Notes: generated by a model not told the origin, from the letters alone. A stretch of DNA of 13,212 nucleotides from Spirochaetota bacterium (GCA_029571425.1 JAKPSR010000311.1:1-13212); one strand, 5' to 3'; positions 1 to 7,653 are shown, numbered from the stretch's first letter. Translations and numbers: made by a program.

Positions 1-136
1 CCTCCGGGAGGCGCACTCGCGAGTAGAATGGCCGGGTCTCCGCCGACAGGATCTCGACCTCGAGGCCGGGGGCCCCGCTCAAGCCCGAGGCGACGTTCAC
101 CCCGGCTATTCCGTTGCCAACGACGATCACGCGCAT
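1..136 (-). CDS. FAD/NAD(P)-dependent oxidoreductase, N-terminal fragment cut by the window edge
   Basis: Only the first 45 codons are present; the gene runs off the left edge. The protein starts MRVIVVGNGIAGVNVAS, a dinucleotide-binding beta-alpha-beta fold with a GxGxxG motif (G8, G10, G13). This is followed by ETRPFYSRVRLPE, which resembles the early FYSR.RLPE stretch of rubredoxin/nitrite-reductase-like pyridine nucleotide-disulphide oxidoreductases. Such enzymes bind FAD and move electrons between NAD(P)H and a partner protein or small molecule; the partner cannot be told from this fragment. The ATG at 136 is well supported: the minus strand carries GAGGAAGG a few bases upstream. It lies 31 bases after the stop of the 210-aa gene on the same strand, so the two are probably co-transcribed. 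Family call is fairly sure; exact enzyme unknown. Confidence 0.8.
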   Translation of the reverse strand, partial: MRVIVVGNGIAGVNVASGLSGAPGLEVEILSAETRPFYSRVRLPE

Positions 137-167
137 CAGTACCTTCCTCCCCAGCGATGCCCTTCCC

Positions 168-800
168 TCACGAGAGGAGGGCATCGAGCCCATCGTTGAA
201 TTCGGCGCCCGATACCGAGCCCGTGAGCAAAGCCTTGATTAGGGAACGGACCTCGTTCGGGAATTTCTTCCAATAAGCGCCGGTCCAGTCCCCGATCTCG
301 TCGCGAAGCGCGGCCTCGTCCGAGACCCTCATCGAGCCAAGGCTGTACGATACGAACTGCGAGACCATCTCGCGCATCGCGTCGACGGGGACCCCGTTAA
401 CAAGACCCTTGCGCGCGAGACCGGCGTAGCGGGCGTTCGCCTCCGGCGCCGCGCGCGCGTCGGACGAGCCGGGGGCGGCCTCGGGTATCCAAGACTCGAC
501 GAGCCGGTCGGCGTCCTCGGGCGAAAGCTCCGGAGCCTCGCGGGCGAGGAGGTCGCGGGCGAACTCGCGAAAGGTATTCTTGACCCCTTCCATGCTCCGC
601 CCGATCGACTCGTTGACGACGCCCGTCATCGCTTTCGCGGCCCGCGCGGGGTCGAGCGATATGATCCCGTTCCCGGCCGAAAGGTCGCGCCTTCGGCGCT
701 CGACGGCGGACTCGACCGCGTCGATCTCGCGGATGGTGCATCTGTTGAGGATGTAGTCTAGGGCGGCCATCAACTCGCTCGCTCGGTTATCGCTTGCCAT
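168..800 (-). CDS. Conserved-looking hypothetical protein, 210 aa
   Basis: I do not recognise this protein. It is 210 aa, has no signal peptide or membrane segment, and is rich in charged residues and predicted helix. The N-terminal third reads ALDYILNRCTIREIDAVESAVERRRRDL, an amphipathic helical stretch. A more variable Ala/Pro-rich linker lies around residues 108-125. The C-terminal part (GVPVDAMREMVSQFVSYSLGSMRVS, then WTGAYWKKFPNEVRSLIKALLTG) again looks like ordered helices. Coding is supported by length, by a good divergent promoter, and by tight spacing to the oxidoreductase that follows. The ATG at 800 lies 7 bases from the end of a -10 box with no Shine-Dalgarno, so the mRNA is probably leaderless. 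A cytosolic soluble protein is the only safe inference. Confidence 0.75.
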   Translation of the reverse strand: MASDNRASELMAALDYILNRCTIREIDAVESAVERRRRDLSAGNGIISLDPARAAKAMTGVVNESIGRSMEGVKNTFREFARDLLAREAPELSPEDADRLVESWIPEAAPGSSDARAAPEANARYAGLARKGLVNGVPVDAMREMVSQFVSYSLGSMRVSDEAALRDEIGDWTGAYWKKFPNEVRSLIKALLTGSVSGAEFNDGLDALLS

Positions 801-801
801 G

Positions 802-835
802 AGTCTACCATACTCCGCCCAGGCCCGTTTCGCAA
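802..835 (-). promoter_or_regulatory. Predicted sigma70-type promoter for the 210-aa gene, leaderless
   Basis: On the minus strand there is TTGCGA (835-830), a 17-base spacer and TATGGT (812-807). The last base of the -10 lies 7 bases before the A of the ATG at 800, so transcription should start at or next to the start codon. There is no Shine-Dalgarno. It is back to back with the promoter of the metallo-hydrolase gene. Confidence 0.55.
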
Positions 836-857
836 GCGCCTTTATCGAATGCGGTCA

Positions 858-887
858 TTGCCTACCGCGCGGTCCATGCTCTATACT
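858..887 (+). promoter_or_regulatory. Predicted sigma70-type promoter for the metallo-hydrolase gene, leaderless
   Basis: TTGCCT (858-863), an 18-base spacer and TATACT (882-887). The A of the ATG is at 896, 9 bases after the end of the -10, leaving a leader of at most about 4 bases. The bases in between (CAACGGCG) hold no Shine-Dalgarno. Confidence 0.6.
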
Positions 888-895
888 CAACGGCG

Positions 896-1678
896 ATGGA
901 ACTCGAGATACTTGGGTCGGGGACAAGCCACGGGATACCGGTCATCGGCTGCGACTGTCCCGTATGCCGCTCAGGCGACTCACGCGACAACCGAACGAGG
1001 GCGAGCGCCCTTTTCCGCGGCGACTCAGGCGAATCGGTCCTCGTCGACGCGGGACCCGAGTTCCGCGTGCAGGCGATCCGCGCCGGGCTTACCCGCCTCG
1101 ACGCCGTTCTCGTCACCCACACCCACGCCGACCACGTCCACGGCTTCGACGACCTTCGCATCTTCTCGTACGAGCGGCGCTTGCCGGTCTACGCGAGCGC
1201 GGCGGATATCGCCGAGATACGGGAACGGTTTTCCTACGCGTTCCGTCCCACCCAGGAGGGAGGGGGAAAGCCCCGCCTCGACCTCATCGCGGTCGACGGG
1301 CCCGTCCGCGTCGGCGACCTCGAATTCATCCCGATCCCGCTTCTCCATGGGGAACTGCCCGTCCTCGGCTGGCGGTGCGGTGACATCGCGTACCTAACCG
1401 ACGCGAGCGCGATCCCGGAATCCTCGTTCGCCCTTCTCGAAGGGACCAAGCGCCTGGTGATCGACGCGCTCAGGCTCCGATCCCACCCAACCCATTTCAA
1501 TTTCCGGGACGCACTCGCCGCCATCGAGCGGATCGCCCCGGACGAGGCGTGGTTTACCCACCTTTGCCACGATTTCTCGCACGAGGGCATCATGGATTGG
1601 CTCCGGACCAACGCCCCGGGCAAAAAAATAGAGCCCGTCTACGACGGGCTCCGCATCTCCGCCGACGGGCGGGATTAG
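896..1678 (+). CDS. PhnP-like MBL-fold metallo-hydrolase, 260 aa
   Basis: A metallo-beta-lactamase-fold hydrolase. The protein opens LEILGSGTSHGIPVIGCDCPVC, with C19, C21 and C24 matching the extra metal-binding cysteines of the PhnP-like branch. The catalytic motif THTHADH lies at 74-80 (H75, H77, D79, H80). Further ligand candidates are H151, D169 (AYLTDAS), H200 (HPTHF) and H222/H225. PhnP cleaves a cyclic ribose phosphate in phosphonate breakdown. No phosphonate genes are seen here, so the substrate is unknown; many relatives are simply annotated as MBL-fold hydrolases. Length is typical of the family. The ATG at 896 follows a -10 box by 9 bases without a Shine-Dalgarno. The stop overlaps the rpmB stop by 4 bases, and the rpmB terminator sits inside codons 243-252. 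Confidence 0.88.
   Translation: MELEILGSGTSHGIPVIGCDCPVCRSGDSRDNRTRASALFRGDSGESVLVDAGPEFRVQAIRAGLTRLDAVLVTHTHADHVHGFDDLRIFSYERRLPVYASAADIAEIRERFSYAFRPTQEGGGKPRLDLIAVDGPVRVGDLEFIPIPLLHGELPVLGWRCGDIAYLTDASAIPESSFALLEGTKRLVIDALRLRSHPTHFNFRDALAAIERIAPDEAWFTHLCHDFSHEGIMDWLRTNAPGKKIEPVYDGLRISADGRD
1621..1651 (-). terminator. Rho-independent terminator of rpmB, inside the metallo-hydrolase CDS
   Basis: GAGCCCGTC (1631-1639) pairs perfectly with GACGGGCTC (1643-1651) across a 3-base loop. On the minus strand the 9-bp stem is followed by TATTTTTTT (1630-1622), a classic terminator. On the plus strand no T-run follows, so it acts in one direction only. It lies 24 bases beyond the rpmB stop and inside the C-terminal codons of the convergent hydrolase, where the A-run encodes Lys-Lys-Ile. 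Confidence 0.85.
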
Positions 1679-1866
1679 ACCTTCTTCGTCACGTAGCCGC
1701 TCTTAAGGCAGCGGGTGCACATCTTGATGGTCATCGTGGTTCCGCCGAGCACGGTCTTAACCTCGACGATATTCGGCTTCCACAGGCGGCGGGTGTGATT
1801 ATAGGACTTACTGATCTTATTTCCGCTCATCGAGCCCTTGCCGCAAATTTCGCATCTCCGGGACAT
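1675..1866 (-). CDS. rpmB: Ribosomal protein L28 (bL28), 63 aa
   Basis: Large-subunit ribosomal protein bL28. The sequence opens MSRRCEICGKGSMSGNKISKS, the usual L28 start (C.. .GK....GN..S.S), and continues HTRRLWKPNIV. The four cysteines C5, C8, C50 and C53 form two CxxC pairs, so this is the zinc-binding (C+) form. At 63 aa it matches the short bacterial type rather than the 78-aa E. coli protein. A Shine-Dalgarno (AAGGTAGG on the minus strand) precedes the ATG. It has its own promoter about 75 bases upstream and a strong terminator, so it is probably a single-gene transcript, possibly with read-through from pyk. Its stop overlaps that of the convergent metallo-hydrolase gene by 4 bases. 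Confidence 0.96.
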   Translation of the reverse strand: MSRRCEICGKGSMSGNKISKSYNHTRRLWKPNIVEVKTVLGGTTMTIKMCTRCLKSGYVTKKV

Positions 1867-1940
1867 ATAAACCTACCTTTACGTAAAGGGCGGGACGGCG
1901 CGAGCCAGAACCACCCATGATTCGCCGATATGGGAGCCTT

Positions 1941-1969
1941 ATACTACCAAAAACCCCGGTTGGTGTAAA
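1941..1969 (-). promoter_or_regulatory. Predicted promoter of rpmB
   Basis: On the minus strand: TTTACA (1969-1964), a 17-base spacer and TAGTAT (1946-1941). The transcript would begin near 1934, giving an approximately 68-base leader with the Shine-Dalgarno at its end. It fills the gap between the pyk stop and rpmB. No clear pyk terminator is visible in this gap. Confidence 0.55.
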
Positions 1970-1981
1970 GGCCCCGGCGTC

Positions 1982-3826
1982 CTAAATCGTCCCCTCGTAG
2001 ACGATTTTCTCCCGCCCGTCCACCGTTATCGTCAGCCCCGGCTCGAGGATGCGCATCGCGCCCGGGACCTGGGAAACCCACACGAGGCTGGGGTTTATCA
2101 TCGACAGGATCTCCTCGCTAAGCTCGGTAGGGTTCTCGATGACGAGCCCGCTGACCACCCGGATAATCGGGACGAAGGACATATCGAGGTTTCGCGTTAC
2201 CAGGATCTCGCCCCCCTTCTTTCGAAGGGCGACGAAAGCGTCTTCCAAGGTCTCGGCGCGGACCACGCGACCCGTCGCCCGGAACCCATCCCCCCCGCCG
2301 GCGACGCAATACGAGCCCTCGCCAACGCCGACGCGATTGGAGCAGCCGCCCCCGTTAAGGCCGCGCGCGAGTACGTTCCCGACGAAGACGACGCGGACGG
2401 TATTGACCATCATCGGGCTGACGATCGGCACCCCGGCGACCATGACCACCTTGTCGGCGAGCTTCAGGGCGCCGGTATCGAGGGCGGCGCGCATCGCGTT
2501 CTGGGTCATCTCCTCCGAGTCCTCGGCGACCTTGACGAGCAAGGGGACGACGCCCCAGTTGAGCAGGAGCTGGCGCCGCACCATCTCGCTCGGCGTCGCC
2601 GCGATAATCGGCTGCTCGGGGCGGAAGGTGCTCAGGAGCCGGGCCGTGTTGCCGCTCAGGGTCGGGGTCAGGATCGCGGCGGCCTCGATCTCGGTCGCCG
2701 TCTGGTACGCGGCGTGGGCCACGATCTCGGCAACCCCGCCCCGCTCGATGTCGAAACGGTGGAACTGCCGCATCTTGCCGCGGTATTCCTCCGAGGCCTC
2801 GACGGTCGTCGCGATCTTCGCCATCGTCTTGACGGCCTCGACCGGGTACGCCCCGTTCGCCGTCTCGCCCGAGAGCATGACGGCGTCCGAGCCGTCGAAG
2901 ATCGCGTTCGCGACGTCGGTGAGCTCGGCCCGCGTCGGCCGCGGGTTCGATATCATCGAGTCGAGCATCTGGGTCGCCGTGATCACCGGCTTCCCGGCGC
3001 GGTTGCACGCCTGGATGATCCTCTTCTGCGCGAGCGGGATGCGCTCGGTGGCGAGCTGGACGCCGAGGTCGCCGCGCGCCACCATCACCCCGGCCGAGAC
3101 CGCGATGATGTCCTCGATGTTGTCGAGGCCTTCCTCGTTCTCGATCTTGGCGATGACCCTGACGCCGGAGCCCATCGGCTCGATGAATCGGAGGATGGAG
3201 ACGACGTCGGCGGGCGACGAGACGAAGCTCGCCGCGATGTAGTCGACCCCCATAGACACGCCGAACTCGATGTCCGCTCGGTCCTGGTCCCCGAGGATCG
3301 GGAGGTCGGGGTGTATGCCGATGACGTTGACGTTTTTCTTGCTCCCGATCGCGCCCGAGTTGAGCGCGCGGCAGGAGATGGTCTCTTTATGGTCGGTGCC
3401 GACGACGAGGAACTCGAGGAGGCCGTCGGCCACCAGGATGCGGCAATCTTTCTTGATCTCCTGGGGCAAGCGGGTCCAGCTCAAGGATATCCGGCCCGGC
3501 ACACCGTCGGACGCGGCGACGCTCGGCGAGCCGTCTACGGTGAAGGTGAACTCGTCGCCCGCGCGCACCTCAACCTTCCCGTCGCCCGCGACCGGCCCGG
3601 TGCGAATCTCCGGGCCCTTCGTGTCGAGGAGGAGGGCGCAGGGAATGCCGGTGATCCTCGACGCCTCGCGGACGCGCTCCATGTTCGCGCGGTGGTACTC
3701 GTGCGTGCTGTGCGAGAAGTTAAAGCGGGCGACGTTCATCCCGGCACGCAGGAGCTCGCACAGGACGTCAAGGCTCTCCGTCGTCGGCCCCATCGAGCAT
3801 ACGATCTTGGTCTTTCGCGACAGCAT
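1982..3826 (-). CDS. pyk: Pyruvate kinase with an extra C-terminal swivelling domain, 614 aa
   Basis: Pyruvate kinase, the last step of glycolysis (PEP + ADP to pyruvate + ATP). The family landmarks are in order: TKIVCSMGP near the start, NVARFNFSH (R34), LLDTKGPEIRTG (68-77), a metal-binding KIENEEGLDN stretch, MVARGDLGV, and the ITATQMLDSMI...PTRAE...DGSDAVMLSGETA block. A normal enzyme would end near residue 490. Residues 491-614 add a domain ending EPGLTITVDGREKIVYEG, which looks like the PEP-utiliser swivelling domain also found at the C-terminus of some Bacillus pyruvate kinases. The His-containing TSHAA-type motif of that domain is not visible (here SGLVIENPTELSEEI), so it is probably structural or regulatory. 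The ATG follows GGGGAGGTAGCG, a strong Shine-Dalgarno. It is divergent from the ROK gene; the intergenic gap is 57 bases. Confidence 0.95.
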   Translation of the reverse strand: MLSRKTKIVCSMGPTTESLDVLCELLRAGMNVARFNFSHSTHEYHRANMERVREASRITGIPCALLLDTKGPEIRTGPVAGDGKVEVRAGDEFTFTVDGSPSVAASDGVPGRISLSWTRLPQEIKKDCRILVADGLLEFLVVGTDHKETISCRALNSGAIGSKKNVNVIGIHPDLPILGDQDRADIEFGVSMGVDYIAASFVSSPADVVSILRFIEPMGSGVRVIAKIENEEGLDNIEDIIAVSAGVMVARGDLGVQLATERIPLAQKRIIQACNRAGKPVITATQMLDSMISNPRPTRAELTDVANAIFDGSDAVMLSGETANGAYPVEAVKTMAKIATTVEASEEYRGKMRQFHRFDIERGGVAEIVAHAAYQTATEIEAAAILTPTLSGNTARLLSTFRPEQPIIAATPSEMVRRQLLLNWGVVPLLVKVAEDSEEMTQNAMRAALDTGALKLADKVVMVAGVPIVSPMMVNTVRVVFVGNVLARGLNGGGCSNRVGVGEGSYCVAGGGDGFRATGRVVRAETLEDAFVALRKKGGEILVTRNLDMSFVPIIRVVSGLVIENPTELSEEILSMINPSLVWVSQVPGAMRILEPGLTITVDGREKIVYEGTI

Positions 3827-3843
3827 CGCTACCTCCCCGGCGC

Positions 3844-3872
3844 TTGCGCGCCCCTTCCGTTACTGGTACTAT
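3844..3872 (+). promoter_or_regulatory. Predicted promoter of the ROK gene, nearly leaderless
   Basis: TTGCGC (3844-3849), a 17-base spacer and TACTAT (3867-3872). The ATG at 3884 starts 12 bases after the -10, so the leader would be about 5 bases. No Shine-Dalgarno precedes the ATG. The site lies in the 57-base gap shared with divergent pyk, so a repressor bound here could affect both genes. Confidence 0.5.
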
Positions 3873-3883
3873 GGCGTCCTAAT

Positions 3884-5041
3884 ATGAAAACGTTGAACGC
3901 GCCGGGCGACCTTAACATCGCGCGGGTACTCCGCCTCGTCTGGCAGGTCCGCGGGATCAGCCGGGTCGGGATAGCCCGGGAGCTCGGGATCGACAAGTCG
4001 ACCGTGACCAAGATCGTCTCCTACCTTGAGCGCGTCGGGCTCGTCCGCGAGGCCGACCAGGGCTCGGCCGGACCGCAAGGCGGCAGGAAGCCGATCAGCC
4101 TCGAGGTCGTCGGGAGCTTCGGCGCGGCGGTCGGCATCGAGATCAACCCGGAGGGATTCCTCGCGGCGATCGTCGACCTCGACGGTTCGATCGTCGCCTC
4201 GGCGAGCGGCGGTTTCCCGCCGGGCCAGCGTTTCTCCCTCTTCGACGCCTTCGACGCGGCCATCGAGAAAATAGCGCATATTCTGGAAACACTCAACACC
4301 CCGGTCATCGGGATCGGCGTCGCCCTGCCCGCCATCGTGAACGCCGACGCGGGCACCGTGGTCCGCTCAATCCCGCTGATGATCCGGGAGGAGGTCGACT
4401 TTTGCGCCTGGGCGCGGAAGAAGTACGCCCTTCCCGTCCACGTCGAGAACGACGCGCGGTGCGGCTGCATCGGCGAGATCACCGCGCGGCGCGGGCTCGG
4501 CCTCGAGAACGCGGCCTTCCTCCTCGCCGAGCTTCGCAGGATCGAGGCGGACGAACGGAGCCCGAAAAACCTTTCCGTCGGTTTCGGCTTCGTGCTGAAC
4601 GGCCAGCCGCACTACGGCACGGACTGCACCGCGGGGGAATTTAGGAGCGTGCTTTGGGAAGACGGCGACGCGGGCCAATTCCGCGAGTCGGCCGCGAGCC
4701 TGTCGGACAAGTCGGGCGGCGACGCCATCCTCGGCGAGCTCGCCCGCCACGTCGCGCTTATCGTCAATCTCCTGAACCTCGACAGCGTATTCATCGGCGG
4801 ACTCGGGCCAGAGCTCACCGAGCGGCTCGTCGCGGCGACGACGCGCGAGATCGGGCGGAAGTGGCCCTACACCACGGCCGTCCGCTGCGCGGTCACCGCG
4901 GCCACGCTCGGCGAGCGCGCGGTCGCCTACGGGGCGGCCGGCCACTGCCTCGAGCGCTTTTACTCGCTACCCAACCTCAGCAAGCCCTCGGGGACGGGAC
5001 CATCGCTCAAGGAAGCGCTTTCGGCCATCGCCGAGAACTAA
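3884..5041 (+). CDS. ROK-family transcriptional repressor (NagC/XylR type), 385 aa
   Basis: A ROK-family regulator. Residues 11-60 are a MarR-like winged helix (ISRVGIARELGIDKSTVTKIVSYLERVGLV). From residue 80 a ROK sugar-kinase fold begins (AAVGIEINPEGFLAAIVDLDGSIVA), with VENDARCGCIGE at the usual END.. site. The zinc-binding CxCGxxGC-type motif expected after the AGE-like segment is absent (TAGEFRSVLWEDGDAG), so sugar binding or stability may differ from NagC/Mlc. The open frame extends upstream of 3884, but that part is antisense to pyk; the ATG at 3884 begins the conserved HTH and follows a promoter. Genes next to such repressors are often their targets; here pyk is divergent. The effector sugar cannot be read from the sequence. 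Confidence 0.88.
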   Translation: MKTLNAPGDLNIARVLRLVWQVRGISRVGIARELGIDKSTVTKIVSYLERVGLVREADQGSAGPQGGRKPISLEVVGSFGAAVGIEINPEGFLAAIVDLDGSIVASASGGFPPGQRFSLFDAFDAAIEKIAHILETLNTPVIGIGVALPAIVNADAGTVVRSIPLMIREEVDFCAWARKKYALPVHVENDARCGCIGEITARRGLGLENAAFLLAELRRIEADERSPKNLSVGFGFVLNGQPHYGTDCTAGEFRSVLWEDGDAGQFRESAASLSDKSGGDAILGELARHVALIVNLLNLDSVFIGGLGPELTERLVAATTREIGRKWPYTTAVRCAVTAATLGERAVAYGAAGHCLERFYSLPNLSKPSGTGPSLKEALSAIAEN

Positions 5042-5063
5042 CCCCGTCTTTGCCGCCTGCGTA

Positions 5064-6059
5064 TTACGCGAGCGAGGATCGCATCACGAGCCGCGCCTCG
5101 AGCACGACAGACTCAGGCGATCCCCCCGCGATGAGGGCGGCGAGCGCCGACGCCGCGCGCGCGCCCTTGTCGAAGCCGCTCTGCCTGACCGTCGTCAGCG
5201 CGGGCGAGAGGAATTGCGCGAAGGGGATGTCGTCGAAACCAACGACGGAGATGTCCGCCGGGATCGAGATCCCGCGGGCGGCGCATTCCTCGTACACGCC
5301 GAGGGCCTGGACGTCCGAGAGGCACAGGACGGCGCTCGGCCGGAATCCGGAGGAGAGAAGGTCAGAGAAAGCGGCGCGCGCGGCCTCGGCCGTCGCGTCC
5401 GCGGCGACGAGCCGGGTCTCGCCGGCTCCTGGGGGCGGCAAGGCACGGCGCGCGAGCGCGTCCGTGAGGCCGGCGACCCTGCCGTCCGCGAAATCCCCGG
5501 CCGACAGTATCGCGATCGCCCGATGCCCGCGAGCGAGGGCCGCCTCCATCATCTCCGCTCCGGCGCGACGCCCGTCGATGCCGACGTTTACCGTACCCTC
5601 GCGCGCGTCCCCGTCAACCGTTACCAGCGGCAGGTCCCGCCGCCCGATTATGTCCGCGCCGCCCGACACCCCCGAAGCCCCCGCCACTCCGATGGCGACG
5701 ATCCCGTCGACGGCGGCGTTCCGTATCGCGTCGTCCATCCCGCCGCGGGCGGATTCCAGTATCTCGAGGGTGAGACCCTCGCGCCGGCAAACGGAGCCGA
5801 TGCCGCGAAGGATCTCGACGGCGTGCGGGTCGCGGAGGCAGTCTTCTATGGGACGTGAAAGGAGGAGGCCCACGGCGCCAGTCCTCCGGCGCGCCAGGAT
5901 GCGGGCGACCGGATCGGGCATGTACCCAAGCTCGTTCGCGACCCGCATCACCCGCTCGTAGGTGTCGCGGGATATGCGATCGGGGCAATTAAACGCGAAC
6001 GAAACCGTCGTCTTCGAGACCCCGGCCTTCGCGGCGATGTCCATGATGGTGGCGCGCAT
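5064..6059 (-). CDS. LacI-family transcriptional repressor, 331 aa
   Basis: A full-length LacI/GalR-type repressor. Residues 3-25 form the helix-turn-helix (ATIMDIAAKAGVSKTTVSFAF), followed by ERVMRVANELGYMPDPVARILARRRTGAVGLL, which includes the hinge helix and the start of the periplasmic-binding-like domain. The C-terminal VVGFDDIPFAQFLSPALTTVRQ block is typical of the ligand-binding domain. The effector is probably a sugar or sugar derivative. The gene is 48 bases downstream of the uridylyltransferase gene on the same strand, but has its own TATAAT box 8 bases before the ATG, which would give a leaderless mRNA. It converges on the ROK gene with a 22-base gap and no visible terminator. An internal ATG at residue 6 is an alternative start but would trim the HTH edge. 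Confidence 0.93.
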   Translation of the reverse strand: MRATIMDIAAKAGVSKTTVSFAFNCPDRISRDTYERVMRVANELGYMPDPVARILARRRTGAVGLLLSRPIEDCLRDPHAVEILRGIGSVCRREGLTLEILESARGGMDDAIRNAAVDGIVAIGVAGASGVSGGADIIGRRDLPLVTVDGDAREGTVNVGIDGRRAGAEMMEAALARGHRAIAILSAGDFADGRVAGLTDALARRALPPPGAGETRLVAADATAEAARAAFSDLLSSGFRPSAVLCLSDVQALGVYEECAARGISIPADISVVGFDDIPFAQFLSPALTTVRQSGFDKGARAASALAALIAGGSPESVVLEARLVMRSSLA

Positions 6060-6066
6060 CGGCTGG

Positions 6067-6072
6067 ATTATA
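6067..6072 (-). promoter_or_regulatory. -10 box of the LacI-family gene
   Basis: A consensus TATAAT on the minus strand (6072-6067) lies 8 bases from the A of the ATG at 6059; the seven bases between (CCAGCCG) have no Shine-Dalgarno. The -35 is poor at the 16-18 base spacing. The site sits in the gap after the uridylyltransferase stop. Confidence 0.5.
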
Positions 6073-6107
6073 AACCGTCGGCGCGCGGAAAGATAGGCGG
6101 GTACGGA

Positions 6108-7622
6108 CTATTCGGCGCGCCACCGCCCCGCGTCGAGGACGAGGCCGTATTCCTCCCTCAGCAAGCGGGCGAGACCCTCGCGAAGGGACGCGGAAACCAA
6201 ATCGAGCCCGCCTGAGGCAGTGGGCCCCGCCGGCGCGCTCGTCAGGATCAGCTCGAGGAGCATCTTCGCCGCGACGAAGCGCCGCTCCTTGGGAACCGCG
6301 AAGAAAAGCGGGTCGTCGAGCAAGCCGATGATCTCCCAGGTTATTTGCTCGGCCTGGGCGTAAAGCCCGGCGTCCTTGTCTTGGTCGGTCACGCGAAGGG
6401 GAAGCTCGAAGGGAAGTCGGGGAAGCCGCTCGATCAACCGCTCAAGGTCGAAGAGTCCCACGCCGCAGTTGAAGAGGATCGGTTTCCCGCCGTCCTCGAA
6501 GCGCCGCACCGCGTCGGGACTCAGCGCGGGACCGATGTCGGCGCAGGTGATCCGCCCGGAGGGCTCGGTAACCAGGATACCGCCCTTCACGTCCATCGGC
6601 GTCTTCACCGAGGCCTCGAAGGCCGCCTCCTTCCCCGAGAGCGCGAAGATCGCGAGCGAGACGGGGTCGACGGTGTAGCCCATGTTGTCGATGTTGCCAA
6701 GCCACACGAAACGCACGCCGAGGCGATGAAGCTTTCGGTACAGGGGCGCGAGTATCTCGAAATTCTGCCCGTGCCCTCCCGGCATCGCGAGCCCGGTATG
6801 CTCTTGGCCCCACGCGCGGTCGAAGATCCTGCGTGGCTTCCCTTCAGAGGAATGGGTGATCGCCGCCATCATCGTCTGGGTCTCGGAGAATATCTCGATG
6901 GACGCGCACCCGATCCGGTCGGCGAGCACCTTGAGCTCCGGTCGAAGGATGTAGGCGCGAAACGCCTCCTGGATCGCGGCGTCGGTATGCACGCTCGTCA
7001 TCTGGAAAGCGGGAAGGATCAGCTCGGGAAGGCTGCCGACAAGGTCACGGTACTCCTTCTTTTTCACGAGCAGCATGCGCAATTTCAAGAGAAGGAAACT
7101 GAGTCCGGGGGTCCCGTCTGGGTTGATGTAGGCGGGGGTATTGCCCTTCGGCAGGCCTTGGCAAAGGGCGGCGAGCTCGTCGAATCGTTCCCGGTTCGCC
7201 TCGAAAGCGTCCAGGTTCAACCCTTGGTTTTTCTTCAGGTCGACGTAGCTTGAGGCTGCCCCCCCGTTCAAGACCCCATACGCGGTCTTCGGGTACAGGA
7301 GAACGCCAATCCGGCGCAGGGCGGCCTCGTCAAAACGAAGGGAGCCGGACGAGGCGATCCCAAGCGACTCGGGCTTTATCGGAAGATCGAGGGCGTCGAA
7401 TCGTTCGGCCGCGAGGGTTGCCGGCAAGGTGAGCGCGGCGGAACCCCGGCGATCAACGACTGAAGGATGGTCAAGGTCGGGAACCGATTCGGCGACAACG
7501 GTAGGGGCCTCGGGATAGGAACCCGCGTTAAGGTCATCAAGGAACCGGAGCATGCGGGGGAGGTCGACCCCCTCGGCAAGAAGCTGGGCGGCAAGGTGAG
7601 GATCAAGGTCGGACGGTTTCAA
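6108..7622 (-). CDS. UDPGP-family UTP--sugar-1-phosphate uridylyltransferase, about 504 aa
   Basis: A UDPGP-type nucleotidyltransferase, which would make a UDP-sugar from UTP and a sugar 1-phosphate. Landmarks are VLNGGAASSYVDLKKNQGLN (the glycine-rich UTP loop and following Lys), FSETQTMMAAI, then MPGGHGQNFEIL and FVWLGNIDNMGYTVD, the GGHG and NIDN signatures of UDP-glucose/UDP-GlcNAc pyrophosphorylases. Whether the substrate is Glc-1-P or GlcNAc-1-P cannot be told. The frame is open back to an ATG at 7805, but the promoter TTGACT-16-TAGAAT at 7720-7693 lies inside that extension and the extra residues look non-protein-like. I therefore prefer TTG at 7622, with GAGG about 10 bases upstream; GTG at 7670 is an alternative. 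It is followed by the LacI-type gene, a possible local regulator. Confidence 0.85.
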   Translation of the reverse strand: MKPSDLDPHLAAQLLAEGVDLPRMLRFLDDLNAGSYPEAPTVVAESVPDLDHPSVVDRRGSAALTLPATLAAERFDALDLPIKPESLGIASSGSLRFDEAALRRIGVLLYPKTAYGVLNGGAASSYVDLKKNQGLNLDAFEANRERFDELAALCQGLPKGNTPAYINPDGTPGLSFLLLKLRMLLVKKKEYRDLVGSLPELILPAFQMTSVHTDAAIQEAFRAYILRPELKVLADRIGCASIEIFSETQTMMAAITHSSEGKPRRIFDRAWGQEHTGLAMPGGHGQNFEILAPLYRKLHRLGVRFVWLGNIDNMGYTVDPVSLAIFALSGKEAAFEASVKTPMDVKGGILVTEPSGRITCADIGPALSPDAVRRFEDGGKPILFNCGVGLFDLERLIERLPRLPFELPLRVTDQDKDAGLYAQAEQITWEIIGLLDDPLFFAVPKERRFVAAKMLLELILTSAPAGPTASGGLDLVSASLREGLARLLREEYGLVLDAGRWRAE

Positions 7623-7653
7623 CGATACAATACCTCGGTTCGGTGATCGGCGA

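Noticed and set aside
1920..1981. Terminator directly after pyk
   Set aside because: There is a T-run (GGGGTTTTTGG on the minus strand) but no stem of more than about 5 bp before it; the bases fit the rpmB promoter better.
2714..3883. Upstream extension of the ROK frame
   Set aside because: It is antisense to pyk and gives an Asp/Arg/Val-rich peptide; the conserved HTH and a promoter place the start at 3884.
2049..3887. Long plus-strand open frames inside pyk (2049-3242, 3270-3887)
   Set aside because: Antisense shadows typical of GC-rich genes; the minus-strand frame encodes a full pyruvate kinase.
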